Positions 24,417-32,030 of a stretch of 46,492 bases of DNA are shown one piece after another. Both the position numbers and the translations under genes were made by a program. Below the pieces are notes generated by a model. The model was given only the letters and a program-made list of their open reading frames with translations. It searched no databases and was not told the DNA's origin. The number at the start of each line of letters is the position of its first letter. Position 1 is the stretch's first letter. Source of the DNA: Paracoccus sp. Z118 (lineage in GTDB: Bacteria; Pseudomonadota; Alphaproteobacteria; Rhodobacterales; Rhodobacteraceae); contig NZ_JAHQZU010000019.1 in the NCBI RefSeq assembly GCF_019061185.1, forward strand, positions 1 to 46,492, written 5' to 3'.

Positions 24417-25265
24417 ATGACTTTACCCTCCAGATCTGCCGTTCTGTTGCTTCTCTCCCTGTCGGCCTGCGGTGGTGGCGGCGGCGGTCCCAGCCCAGGA
24501 GACCGCCCCGACGCCGTTCCCGTCCCGGACGGCCCCTTTGAGGCATACCAGGCCAATCACAACGGGTTTTCCCGTGTCAGGATGAATTACGCGACCGCCG
24601 CGGACGCCGCCGTTCTGGCCGGTTTCGAGGACAGCGATCCTGCGGACCCAGTCGGCTATCGCAACCTGATCGCGCAGAACGAGGCTCTTTATGAGGGCAA
24701 CATGGTCATCGAGGTGATCGCCGAGGTTGATACGGACAACGGCGACAAAGCCAAGCGCCTGTTGCGACTGACGGCCGATCAGGCTCCGTTCGAGAATGTT
24801 CGAAACGGTCGTCTCGTCGAGGCCAGTGGCAAATATCACTTCCGGGGCCAGAGCCTGGCTTGGGTGACCATCGATAGCGGTCCTTTGCTGTCAGGCCGTC
24901 ACGACCGCGGGCTCGAAAGCCTGGTGCTCGACTTCGACGCCGGCACAGCGAACATCGATATACGCACCGAGGTCTCCCGCAACTCCGAGGTCGAGATTGG
25001 CCTCAAGGCAGCCGGGCTGCCCTTCGATGTCGTCAGCGGCGCCTATGGCGGCGGGGTTACCATCAACGTGAACAATCCTGATGTAACCGAAGCCTACAGC
25101 ATAGACGGCCATTTGCGGGGAAATGTGGGCGGCCGACCGGGCTACAGGAATGATGTCCATGGCCTGACGACCTCCGGCCTTTATCGCGCGAGCGGAAGTG
25201 ATGGCGGCACCGCTGTCACCGTGGACGGCGTTTTCATGGGCGCCGACCCTAATGTGCTTCCGTAA
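24417..25265 (+). CDS. Predicted lipoprotein between TPR and barrel genes
   Basis: A 282-residue lipoprotein candidate. The N-terminus MTLPSRSAVLLLLSLSAC gives a lipobox (LSAC) with the cysteine at residue 18, followed by six glycines and an Asp-Pro linker. The body is beta-rich, with Gly-Asp and Asn-Val alternation (GYRNDVHGLTTSGLYRASGSDGG) and ends GVFMGADPNVLP. The closing pattern, a strand with a G-F/V-F-x-G turn, reminds me of lipoproteins with a small barrel of the transferrin-binding-protein type, but that is a guess. AAGGACG precedes the ATG. It overlaps the start of the outer-membrane barrel gene by 14 nt, so the two are coupled; both may belong to the outer-membrane export step of cellulose. 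Confidence 0.7.
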   Translation: MTLPSRSAVLLLLSLSACGGGGGGPSPGDRPDAVPVPDGPFEAYQANHNGFSRVRMNYATAADAAVLAGFEDSDPADPVGYRNLIAQNEALYEGNMVIEVIAEVDTDNGDKAKRLLRLTADQAPFENVRNGRLVEASGKYHFRGQSLAWVTIDSGPLLSGRHDRGLESLVLDFDAGTANIDIRTEVSRNSEVEIGLKAAGLPFDVVSGAYGGGVTINVNNPDVTEAYSIDGHLRGNVGGRPGYRNDVHGLTTSGLYRASGSDGGTAVTVDGVFMGADPNVLP

Positions 25266-26310
25266 AGGCGGAATCCTGGCAGTAGCAATGCTTCTGCTGC
25301 TGGGAGGACAATCAATCCATGCGGATGAACTGGACCGCATGCAGATTGCCGGACTCTCCAGCTCCGAGCGGCTGCGGCTTCGTGCGTATGGTCAGGCGCT
25401 CACAGCCGGAAAGCTGCCCCGGCTTGCCCTCTCGAGGATGCGGCAAGACATGACCCGCCAAGGTTATTACTTCGCGAAGGGTCGACCTGAGCTGGTTGCA
25501 CGGGGTCTGGAGGTTGCGCCGCTTCTGGCTTGGGACGGGAACATCAATGGCGGCCTCTTGCAGGATCGCTTCGTGCTGAACGGGCTGACGTTCGAGGGAG
25601 ACCCCGACTTCGTTGCAAAGTCTGGGCTCGTGGCCGGCCTCTCGGCGGCGAGCCTGCTTCGTTATGCGTGGGGCACCGGCCGCCTGGTCGAGTTCCAGTC
25701 TGTTGCGGAGTTCGGCTGGTCGCCCAAGCACAACATAGGTCGTACCGACCTGCTTCTCTCGGCCTGCTCCCGAAACCATCTCCAAGGATGGAGCTTTTTC
25801 GACCTTTGCGCCACCGGTCGTCACTACTGGCGCGAACTGGACGAAGATACGGCCTGGCAGGTCAGCGCAGCCTTCACCCAGATCGCTCCTGCGCCCGACA
25901 GCTTGCACGAAATCAAGCTGGAGTATCTTCGCGCCTCAACTGTTGGCTCAGATCAGGATCGTTTGGCGTTTTCCGTTGAATCGGTCTGGCGTCGCGTTCT
26001 GACCGAATTCTCGGTCACTTTTGGCGAGCCACTCGAGGACACGATCTCCTTGCGCTACAGGGCCGATGCCCGTGTCAGCTGGATCTCCGCCGGCCGAGGC
26101 TGGAATCTTGATGCTTGGACCCAGCGCGCGGAGGGCGGCATGTTCCTGGGCGTTCCGCGCGAAGACCGTGCACACGGCATAGGGCTGGCGACGGACCTGC
26201 GGCCAGGCACCTCCTTGCGGCTGGCATACCTGGACAGCCGTTCGACTGCAGGCATCGCAAATTACGATCAGGTCACGTTGGACATCCGTTTTCGGAATCT
26301 GCGCTGGTGA
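25252..26310 (+). CDS. Outer-membrane beta-barrel protein of the cellulose operon
   Basis: A 352-residue protein. I start it at the ATG at 25252, which gives MCFRKGGILAVAMLLLLGGQSIHADEL, a good signal peptide; a start at 25198 would lie deep inside the preceding gene. After a short basic helical part (SSERLRLRAYGQALTAGKLPRLALSRM) the chain is a succession of amphipathic strands with aromatic girdle residues (WQVSAAFTQIA, HEIKLEYLRAS, LAFSVESVWRRV, WNLDAWTQRAEGGMFLG), ending FRNLRW with a terminal aromatic residue, as is usual for outer-membrane barrels. Its length is close to that of the C-terminal BcsC barrel. As the last gene of the cellulose run it is the best candidate for the export pore. 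No homology search was done. Confidence 0.72.
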   Translation: MCFRKGGILAVAMLLLLGGQSIHADELDRMQIAGLSSSERLRLRAYGQALTAGKLPRLALSRMRQDMTRQGYYFAKGRPELVARGLEVAPLLAWDGNINGGLLQDRFVLNGLTFEGDPDFVAKSGLVAGLSAASLLRYAWGTGRLVEFQSVAEFGWSPKHNIGRTDLLLSACSRNHLQGWSFFDLCATGRHYWRELDEDTAWQVSAAFTQIAPAPDSLHEIKLEYLRASTVGSDQDRLAFSVESVWRRVLTEFSVTFGEPLEDTISLRYRADARVSWISAGRGWNLDAWTQRAEGGMFLGVPREDRAHGIGLATDLRPGTSLRLAYLDSRSTAGIANYDQVTLDIRFRNLRW

Positions 26311-26823
26311 GAGGAAGCCCGCCTGGCCGGTGCGGTCTCAGGTTCCGCTGCGCACCTCTCTGGACCGCAGGGCTGCTGGCACTGACCGTCGCCTCTCGTG
26401 CTACTCGCAATGCATCTGAGGGGATCCTTATTGTCCGGTCACTACGCGCTCCGGCGCCATCGGGGGCTGGGCGCTGTTCTGGACCGGCGCGGCAAGCGGG
26501 GCTGTGACGGTACCGGCCCGCCCGCTCGCCCGGATCAACGTGTCGTCGCCTGCTTGTGCAAAGGATCAACATGATCGGCTCCCCTCCCGAATGGTGATCT
26601 CGCGCGGTCGCGATGCCGCCGACGTGCCGCTGACCAGACATCCGAGGAGAGCACTTCGACGGAATTCAGTGCCTAGACCGATGAATTGGCTAAACTTTGG
26701 TTTCCTTCGCGGCGCGCCATCGTAAACTGGGTCGCCCGCCCCCATATACTTAAGACCGATGCGAAACATCCCGGTCCGTCACGGACTAGGAATTCGGCAT
26801 CGGTCAATCAAAGGATCGATGAC
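26311..26823. other. Intergenic stretch without a supported gene
   Basis: About 510 bp after the cellulose run hold only short overlapping frames without ribosome sites or known motifs. A small hairpin (GTCCG, TCA, CGGAC) lies at 26774-26786, about 40 bp before the next small gene and may belong to its leader. The composition stays GC-rich until 26680, then becomes AT-richer around 26690-26770. Confidence 0.5.
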
Positions 26824-26961
26824 ATGTCCTTCAAGGACCTGACTGCCAGGACGGCGGCCGCAATGAAGCCGAAGCCTGCCAAAACAGAAAAGGCCCCTGC
26901 CAAAGCGAACGAGCCCAAGGCCGCCGACAAGGAAGCGCCAGCGAAATCCAAGACATCTTGA
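26824..26961 (+). CDS. Small Lys/Ala/Pro-rich basic protein
   Basis: A 45-residue, strongly basic peptide starting MSFKDLTARTAAAMKPKPAKT, then a run of Lys-Ala-Pro-Glu residues resembling the tail of histone-H1-like or PHB-associated proteins. AAAGGA precedes the ATG by about 8 bp. A strong hairpin with a 8-bp GC stem follows at 26977-27002, which marks it as an independent short transcript. I do not know its function. The low-complexity composition could suit binding DNA, RNA or an anionic polymer granule; the PHB synthase gene lies 0.9 kb further on. Confidence 0.65.
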   Translation: MSFKDLTARTAAAMKPKPAKTEKAPAKANEPKAADKEAPAKSKTS

Positions 26962-26976
26962 GACCTGCACAGGCCA

Positions 26977-27002
26977 CGCGCCCCATTCTTAAAGGGGGCG
27001 CG
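26977..27002 (+). terminator. Hairpin terminator candidate
   Basis: CGCGCCCC, a nine-base AT-rich loop and GGGGGCGCG form a stable stem 15 bp past the stop of the small basic protein gene. No T tract follows, so it may end transcription weakly or protect the message. Confidence 0.6.
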
Positions 27003-27037
27003 GACCATCCGCAGCAACAAGGGAGAGGATCACGCCG

Positions 27038-27448
27038 ATGGAAGATCTGACGAGCAAGACGGTTGCGGTTTTCGCCCGACCCTTCACCGTTCCGGGCTTT
27101 GCCGAGACGCTCCCGGCGGGAGAGTACGAGATCGAAACGGAGTTGGTTTCACCCCCGGATCAACAGGATCCCGAAGCTTGGAAAGCCTCCGTTCTGGTGA
27201 AGCTTCATCCTCGAATTTCTCATCCCGGGCTTGCGCGGACTCTGACCGTTTCTCTTGTTGACCTCGACCATGCACGCGCCAGGGACAAGCTTACGGGTAG
27301 GGCGTTGTCCGATTTCTTCCTCGAGGAAATGCTGGCCGATCCGATGGTGCGCCTTGTGATGAAGGCTGATGGCGTCTCCGAGGCCCATTTGCGAGATGTC
27401 TACTCAGAGCGCCAGACATCCCACTCCGGCAAGGATGTGCTGGAGTAA
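27038..27448 (+). CDS. Conserved-looking hypothetical protein
   Basis: A 136-residue protein starting MEDLTSKTVAVFARPFTVPGFAETLPAGEYEIE, with the ATG preceded by GGGAGAGGATCACGCCG. The first half is a beta-rich module (strand, turn GEYEIETELV, strand), the second a helical tail (LSDFFLEEMLADPMVRLVMKADGV). I recall similar proteins of unknown function from Rhodobacteraceae and Rhizobiales but cannot name a domain. There is no signal peptide. It reads in the opposite direction to phaC and converges with it across about 250 bp that hold no gene. Confidence 0.65.
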   Translation: MEDLTSKTVAVFARPFTVPGFAETLPAGEYEIETELVSPPDQQDPEAWKASVLVKLHPRISHPGLARTLTVSLVDLDHARARDKLTGRALSDFFLEEMLADPMVRLVMKADGVSEAHLRDVYSERQTSHSGKDVLE

Positions 27449-27562
27449 AAACGGCAAGCCGATGGGCGCGGGACAATTCGTCAATCCAAGCCGCCGAAAA
27501 CGAGGGCATGCCTCCGCGACCGGAAGCGTCCTCGCCGTCGCCCCCCGCAGCGGGTCAGAAAC

Positions 27563-27584
27563 AACCGCGAACAAGGTCGCGGTT
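27563..27584. terminator. Hairpin between convergent genes
   Basis: AACCGCGA, a six-base loop ACAAGG and TCGCGGTT form a perfect 8-bp stem between the convergent genes ending at 27448 (plus) and 27705 (minus). It could serve either message as a terminator; there is no strong T tract on either side. Confidence 0.5.
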
Positions 27585-27704
27585 GAGGTAGCATTGCCGG
27601 ATATGGGGCGTGAAAGGGCATTGGGCGACATGCCACGCGAGTGTCGCTCTCTCACGGCCATCGCCGCCGGTCACCCTGCCTCGAGGTCACTCCGTCAGCA
27701 TCCT

Positions 27705-29645
27705 CTACTTCTCCATGACGTAGCTGCCCGGCGCGTCCTGAAGGGGAGGGTACTTCTTGTTGCCCATGGCGGGGGGGGCAATCTTTCTGCCTGATCGGGC
27801 AGAAAGCCAGGCTGCCCAATCGGTCCACCAACTGCCCTCGTGCCGGGTGGCGCTCTGCAGCCACTGTTCGGGGCTGGTCGCCAGTGTGCCGCTCTCACGT
27901 GTCCAGTAGGAACCTTTGCCACCCGGCGGGTTGATGACCCCCGCAATGTGGCCACTGGAAGCGCGGACAAACCGCACATCGCCGCCAAAGAGCTCCGTGA
28001 TGCGCCAGGCTGCATCCCAGGGTACGATGTGGTCCTTCTCGGCGCCGATCGCATAGCAATCCTGCCTGATCTGACTGAGATCAAGCGGCACGCCCTTCAG
28101 CGTGACCTTGCCGGGCTCGACAAGGTTGTTCTCGAGATAGGTGTTGCGCAAGTACCAGCTGTGCGCGGCGCGGGTCATCCGGGTGCCGTCGCTGTTCCAA
28201 TAGAGCAGGTCGAAGGCGGGCGGCTTGTTGCCCAGCAGGTAGTTGTTGACCACGTTGGCCCAGATGAGGTCGTTCGAGCGCAAAAGGCTGAACATGTTCG
28301 ACATCTCGCGGCTGTCGAGATAGCCGCGATCCATCATCTGCTGCTCGATGAGGTCGAGCCCCGGCTCGTCCATGAAGACGGCGGTCTCCCCCACCCGCGA
28401 GAAGTCCTGGAGCGAGACCATGAAGCTCGCCGAGTTGATGCGCTCCTCGCCCTCGCCCTTGGCCGCCAGCATCGCAAGTGTCATCGTCAGGAGCGTGCCG
28501 CCAATGCAGTAGCCCATGATGTTGACCGTAGGGCTGCCGGTGATGTCCCGCGCCACATCGCTCGCCTCGAGCAGGCCCAAATCCATGTAATCCTCGATGC
28601 CGATTCCGTCCATCGAGGCGTCAGGGTTCTTCCACGAGACCACGAACACGGTGAAACCCTGATCCACCAGGTACTTCACCATGCTGTTCCTGGGCTGCAT
28701 GTCGAGGATGTAGAACTTGTTGATCCAGGGGGGCAGGATCAGCAGCGGCATCTGGTGGACCTGCCTGGTTGTCGGCTCGTACTGGATGAGTTCGATCAGC
28801 CGATTGCGGTGGACCACCCTGCCCGGGGTGAGCGCGAGGTTGCGCCCCGGCGCGAAAGCTTCCGCATCGACCATGCTGAGCCGCCCTGCCGCGAGATCGG
28901 CCATGAGGTTTCTCACCCCGGCTGCCATGCTGGAGCCGCCGGTCTCGATCGCCTTGCGCAGCGCGGCCGGGTTGGAGAGCAGCATCAAGGTCGGGCTCAT
29001 CGCATCGACGAACTGGCGGAGATGGAAGTTGACGCGCTGCCGCTCGGCGTCGTCCATGTCCTCGCCCTTGCTCTGCTCCATGAGCCAGTCTGAGGCGAGG
29101 AGATAGATTTCCATGAGGGTGCGATAGGCGGGGTTTGTGTGCCATTCGGACGCCGCAAAGCGCTTGTCCGCCGGGGAGGTCGGGGCCTTCCCCTGCGAAG
29201 CCTGCTCTCCGCCCAGCCAGCGCTGCCCCGCCTCCTGCCAGACGTTTACGGCCGAGCGCCACAGGTCCTGATTGAACTCCGTGACGGATACCGCTGTCTC
29301 CGGCCGGGAAAGCGTGCGCAGCCAGACGGTGCGCAGAGCGCGAGCAATCTCTGCCCAGTCGAGTGGGATGACGTCGCGCAGGGGGTTGGCATTCCACATC
29401 TGGTCGATCGAGCGAAGCGTCGGATTTCGGGACAGTGCATCCTGGAAATGCTGAGTGCCGCCCATGAATGATGCCGAGAGAGGAGTCCTGAGCGGGTTCC
29501 ACCAGGCATTTCCCGAGGCGTCTTCAGTTCGCAACGACGCAGCGATCTGATCGATCCAGGAAGTCCATACCTGCAGCAGCACATCCGGCGGGGCCGCAGG
29601 TTCGCCCTCCGACTTCGCGATGTCTCCGGCGTTTGTCTCTGCCAT
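27705..29645 (-). CDS. phaC: Poly(3-hydroxyalkanoate) synthase, class I
   Basis: A 646-residue class I PHA synthase that polymerises (R)-3-hydroxyacyl-CoA into storage polyester on the granule surface. The second of two close ATG codons (29645, MAETNAGD) has GGGAG at the best spacing; the first (29651) is too near it. The frame stays open far upstream but without family similarity. The N-terminal domain contains NPLRTPLSASFMGG and DPRF-like FAASEWHTNPAYRTLMEIYLLASDWL. The alpha/beta-hydrolase half has the lipase-like box GYCIGGTLL with the catalytic cysteine, the Asp in EKDHIVPWDAAWR, and the His in SSGHIAGVINPP. LILPPWINKFYILDMQPRNS is also typical. The C-terminus KYPPLQDAPGSYVMEK fits the family. 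No phaA, phaB, phasin or depolymerase is next to it. Confidence 0.95.
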   Translation of the reverse strand: MAETNAGDIAKSEGEPAAPPDVLLQVWTSWIDQIAASLRTEDASGNAWWNPLRTPLSASFMGGTQHFQDALSRNPTLRSIDQMWNANPLRDVIPLDWAEIARALRTVWLRTLSRPETAVSVTEFNQDLWRSAVNVWQEAGQRWLGGEQASQGKAPTSPADKRFAASEWHTNPAYRTLMEIYLLASDWLMEQSKGEDMDDAERQRVNFHLRQFVDAMSPTLMLLSNPAALRKAIETGGSSMAAGVRNLMADLAAGRLSMVDAEAFAPGRNLALTPGRVVHRNRLIELIQYEPTTRQVHQMPLLILPPWINKFYILDMQPRNSMVKYLVDQGFTVFVVSWKNPDASMDGIGIEDYMDLGLLEASDVARDITGSPTVNIMGYCIGGTLLTMTLAMLAAKGEGEERINSASFMVSLQDFSRVGETAVFMDEPGLDLIEQQMMDRGYLDSREMSNMFSLLRSNDLIWANVVNNYLLGNKPPAFDLLYWNSDGTRMTRAAHSWYLRNTYLENNLVEPGKVTLKGVPLDLSQIRQDCYAIGAEKDHIVPWDAAWRITELFGGDVRFVRASSGHIAGVINPPGGKGSYWTRESGTLATSPEQWLQSATRHEGSWWTDWAAWLSARSGRKIAPPAMGNKKYPPLQDAPGSYVMEK

Positions 29646-30036
29646 GGTCATTCTCCCACCCTTGGATGCGGTGACCTGGCCTGCTCCAGCGGATGCCCTT
29701 GACTGAAATCGAGCCAGTGCGCCTGTCGGTCCCGTCCCGGTTAGGATCCGAGCCTGGTGCGGTCCTTCAGACTGTCCGATCATGCTTCCCATAGCTAGCT
29801 GGGGTCAATCCGCTGAGTGCCAGCCGGAGCGTTCGTGGTTGCAAGTAGTTCGGATATGGCGGGCGCCGGAGCCCCATGAGTGCTCAGGAGGCCGGTCAGC
29901 TTTGCTGCCAGCGCCTCGGCCGCCTTGGGGCGCGCCCCTCAAGGCCCGAGCCTAGTGTTGGGCGGTGGTGGCGCTGTAGCGGGGCTTCTACGGGCTGTGG
30001 GAGTATAGGCATGGCCCACCAGAGCGAGTGCCACCA

Positions 30037-30169
30037 GCCTGACCCCGCCGAGACCCGGGCACGCAAGGACTGCTGAAATTCGGTCCGGAACGTCTCGGTC
30101 TCGAACGGGCCGATGCCCATGCCGATGATTTCGCGGCGGCCCTCGGTATTGCAGCCACGGCTATCATTG
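30037..30169 (-). pseudogene. IS256-family transposase fragment
   Basis: The frame NTEGRREIIGMGIGPFETETF followed by RTEFQQSL matches the central part of IS256/Mutator transposases (usual form NxxGRREVLGMDIGPSEAETFWxxFLRSL), with the DDE aspartate region changed to MGIG. Just upstream the run MIAVAA, expected directly before, lies in another frame, consistent with loss of one base. After VSAGSG similarity ends. Only about 45 codons remain, so the element is long dead. Confidence 0.65.
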
Positions 30170-30191
30170 CGCCCGGAGACGAACTTGACCT

Positions 30192-30219
30192 TTTAGACAG
30201 CTACCCATTTAGACAACTA
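30192..30219. repeat. Short direct repeat TTTAGACARCTA
   Basis: TTTAGACAGCTA at 30192-30203 and TTTAGACAACTA at 30208-30219 differ at one base and are spaced 16 bp. The surrounding 100 bp are AT-rich. It could be a regulator site for the small open frame that follows, or part of a mobile-element junction next to the IS256 fragment. Confidence 0.5.
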
Positions 30220-30257
30220 TGAGAAGAAGAAGTTTAGCTCTACTAGCGTTATAGTTA

Positions 30258-30560
30258 ATGATTTTGGCCTATTCCGGCCCTTGTACCAGTATTCTGGAGG
30301 ATGAATTGACCTCTCGCCCGCTTCAGTCGAGTTCAACGTTTTTTGCTTATCGCGTTCCTGATGTTGGTTTGCGTCTGACCTCCGAAGAGTGGGCGCTGAT
30401 CATGGGCGCCTTGCGCGCCTATCAGCACAACACGACCTACCGCCCGCTTTATGAGAAAGTCGCCACCCAAACCTCTGGGTTCACGGACGCGGGCGTACGC
30501 TCCGGGCCACCCGGCAGCAAGCGCCCGATCAGCCCTCAGGCGACGTCCCGCCGCCCATAA
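30258..30560 (+). CDS. Possible hypothetical protein
   Basis: A 100-residue open frame that I cannot assign. Its middle (LTSEEWALIMGALRAYQHNTTYRPLYEKVATQ) reads like a real helical protein segment; the Arg-, Pro- and Gly-rich tail does not. GGAGG at 30296-30300 stands 5 bp before an in-frame TTG (30306), which may be a better start than the ATG at 30258. It sits between transposase and antitoxin remnants, so it may also be a truncated gene. Confidence 0.35.
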   Translation: MILAYSGPCTSILEDELTSRPLQSSSTFFAYRVPDVGLRLTSEEWALIMGALRAYQHNTTYRPLYEKVATQTSGFTDAGVRSGPPGSKRPISPQATSRRP

Positions 30561-30579
30561 CGGGCTTTATGATAAGGTC

Positions 30580-30684
30580 CAGGTGGTCACCTCCGCGCGC
30601 TGCCAGGATTTTATCTGGCATAATCGCCACCCCGCAGTCTGCAAGTTTCATGCGCAGCGTATTCAGTCGCTCGATAGCGGCAGC
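30580..30684 (-). pseudogene. C-terminal fragment of a Phd/VapB-type antitoxin
   Basis: The frame reads AAAIERLNTLRMKLADCGVA, then IMPDKILAARGGDHL. It closely matches the end of the intact antitoxin at 32681-32938 (AAAIVRLNTLRKKLADHRVA, then MTASEILAARDEGRR); DNA identity over the stretch is visible too. The N-terminal DNA-binding part and the partner toxin are absent. It is therefore a truncated relative of that antitoxin, left by duplication or by a second acquisition. Confidence 0.7.
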
Positions 30685-30752
30685 TTGCGACTGGCAGCGT
30701 TTCGTCATCGGCAAGAGAGGCGGCGGCGGGCGCCGCCGCCTCCACAACTGGT

Positions 30753-31262
30753 TCACCTCTTGATTGCGATGCGCCTGACCTGTGACTGCGCTTTCTCGGT
30801 CTTGGGCAGGGTCACGGTCAACACGCCGTTTCTGAAATGCGCATCGACCTCCTCCTCCTTGACCTCGACACCAAGTGGAATACGCCGCTCGAAACGACCG
30901 TAGTAGCGCTCAGAAAATTGCCGCTCCTTGTCATCTATTTCCGAACGTTTCTCCCCCTTCAGGGTCAACGCGCCATCGTTGAGCAGCACCTCGATATCGC
31001 TTTCCTCGAGGCCCGGCACTTCGGCAGTAACCTTGATTTCCTTCTCGCCGTCAGAGATTTCGACGGTCGGCCATACAGTACCAAAGGTCGAATTAGATCC
31101 CAGAGATGGAAGACCGGAACCGAAACCGCGGAAGGCGTCATCGAACAGCCGGTTCACCTCGCGATGCAGCGACATGAAGGGGTCGCGGTCAGAGTCGCGA
31201 AAGGCTGTGGGAAGCTGATTGCCCTCGTTACGGCTCCAGGGGATCAAATCACGGACATTCAT
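30753..31262 (-). CDS. Small heat-shock protein, Hsp20 family
   Basis: A 169-residue alpha-crystallin-type chaperone that holds unfolding proteins in the cytoplasm. The N-terminus MNVRDLIPWSRNEG and PFMSLHREVNRLFDDAFRGFG are typical of the class that pairs with a second Hsp20. The alpha-crystallin domain runs from about residue 65 (WPTVEISDGEKEIKVTAEVPGLEESDIEV) to the FRNGVLTVTLPK strand with the conserved G-V-L-x-x-x-L/P pattern. The C-terminal IAIKR carries the IxI-like anchor. GGAGGAA is 7 bp before the ATG. A second hsp20 gene lies upstream on the same strand, separated by 84 bp that contain a strong hairpin. Confidence 0.95.
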   Translation of the reverse strand: MNVRDLIPWSRNEGNQLPTAFRDSDRDPFMSLHREVNRLFDDAFRGFGSGLPSLGSNSTFGTVWPTVEISDGEKEIKVTAEVPGLEESDIEVLLNDGALTLKGEKRSEIDDKERQFSERYYGRFERRIPLGVEVKEEEVDAHFRNGVLTVTLPKTEKAQSQVRRIAIKR

Positions 31263-31295
31263 GGCTTTTCCTCCTTCATCGTACCAGAAGCCGCC

Positions 31296-31318
31296 GGCAC
31301 CGGGCCGGTCCCGGTGCC
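31296..31318 (-). promoter_or_regulatory. Perfect hairpin between the two hsp20 genes
   Basis: GGCACCGGG and CCCGGTGCC form a perfect 9-bp inverted repeat around a 5-base loop, between the stop of the first hsp20 gene (31347) and the start of the second (31262). There is no T tract after it on the minus strand. It may block nucleases or limit read-through, giving unequal amounts of the two chaperones. Confidence 0.6.
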
Positions 31319-31346
31319 ATGCGGAGATCTTGTCGTGGGATGGCCT

Positions 31347-31820
31347 TCAGGCTGCTTGCTTGTTGATCTCCACCTGTTTCGAGGCCAGGTCGGGCAGCGT
31401 CCCCGCCGTGGCGATCTCGATCCGGCGCGGCTTCATCTCCTCTGGGATTTCGTGCCGCAGGTTGATCGTCAGCAATCCGTTCGCCAGGTCGGCTCCGATC
31501 ACCTTCACATGATCGGCGAGCTGGAACCGCCGCCGGAAGCTGCGGTCGGCTATGCCCCGGTACAGATAGTGGTTCTTGCCCTCACCAGCTTTCTGGCCCG
31601 TGACCATCAGGACGTTATGTTCCTGGGTGATGGTCAGATCATCCGGCGAGAAGCCTGCCACCGCGATCATGATGCAATAGTCATCCTCGCCGGCCTTGGT
31701 GATGTCGTAAGGTGGCCAGTTGTTGGTCGTCTCGACGCGGCTTGCCGCTTCAAGCGTGTCTAGCATTCGGTCGAAACCAACGCTCGACCGGAAGAGAGGA
31801 GAAAAATCGAAAGTGCTCAT
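31347..31820 (-). CDS. Small heat-shock protein, IbpA-like
   Basis: A 157-residue Hsp20 of the IbpA/HspH type. The chosen start at 31820 gives the classic N-terminus MSTFDFSPLFRSSVGFDRML; GGAGG stands 8 bp before it. The crystallin domain covers about residues 36-135 (YDITKAGEDDYCIMIAVAGFSPDDL; HNVLMVTGQKAGEGKNHYLYRGIADRSFRRRFQLADHVKV; ANGLLTINLRHEIPEEMKPRRIEI). The signature LYRGIA-RSFxRRF-LADHVKV is specific for this group. The C-terminal part RRIEIAT carries the IxI anchor motif. It is first in a two-gene operon with another Hsp20; the leader looks like a ROSE-type thermometer. Confidence 0.95.
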   Translation of the reverse strand: MSTFDFSPLFRSSVGFDRMLDTLEAASRVETTNNWPPYDITKAGEDDYCIMIAVAGFSPDDLTITQEHNVLMVTGQKAGEGKNHYLYRGIADRSFRRRFQLADHVKVIGADLANGLLTINLRHEIPEEMKPRRIEIATAGTLPDLASKQVEINKQAA

Positions 31821-31915
31821 AGCCACATCCTCCACTTGAGCAACATGGGTACAAGATCTTGCCGGACTCTCCGGCATGCCGGACCCTTATTGAAGGCTTC
31901 CGGCGCAACAAGAAT
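31821..31915 (-). promoter_or_regulatory. ROSE-like RNA thermometer leader
   Basis: The roughly 95-nt leader of the IbpA-like gene has several GC-rich self-complementary stretches (CCGGA-CTC-TCCGG at 31862-31874 and CCGGCATGCCGG at 31871-31882), and ends with UUGCUC, a four-base spacer AAGU and GGAGGA. ROSE elements of alphaproteobacterial small heat-shock genes have a conserved U(U/C)GCU opposite the ribosome-binding site in the last stem, which melts on heating. The match is to this final motif and to the number of stems only; I have not folded the RNA. Confidence 0.5.
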
Positions 31916-32030
31916 TAGGAGGCAGAAGCGGCGGTTCAAGGTCTGGGCAGACTGAGCATGTCGCCTCTTTTCATTCTTTGGGAAATACCTATTTTACAGG
32001 TAGTTACCCCGAACCCTACAGGAGAAAGCC

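Noticed and set aside
27784..27807. CTTTCTGCC hairpin as phaC terminator
   Set aside because: It lies inside the phaC coding sequence, upstream of the stop.
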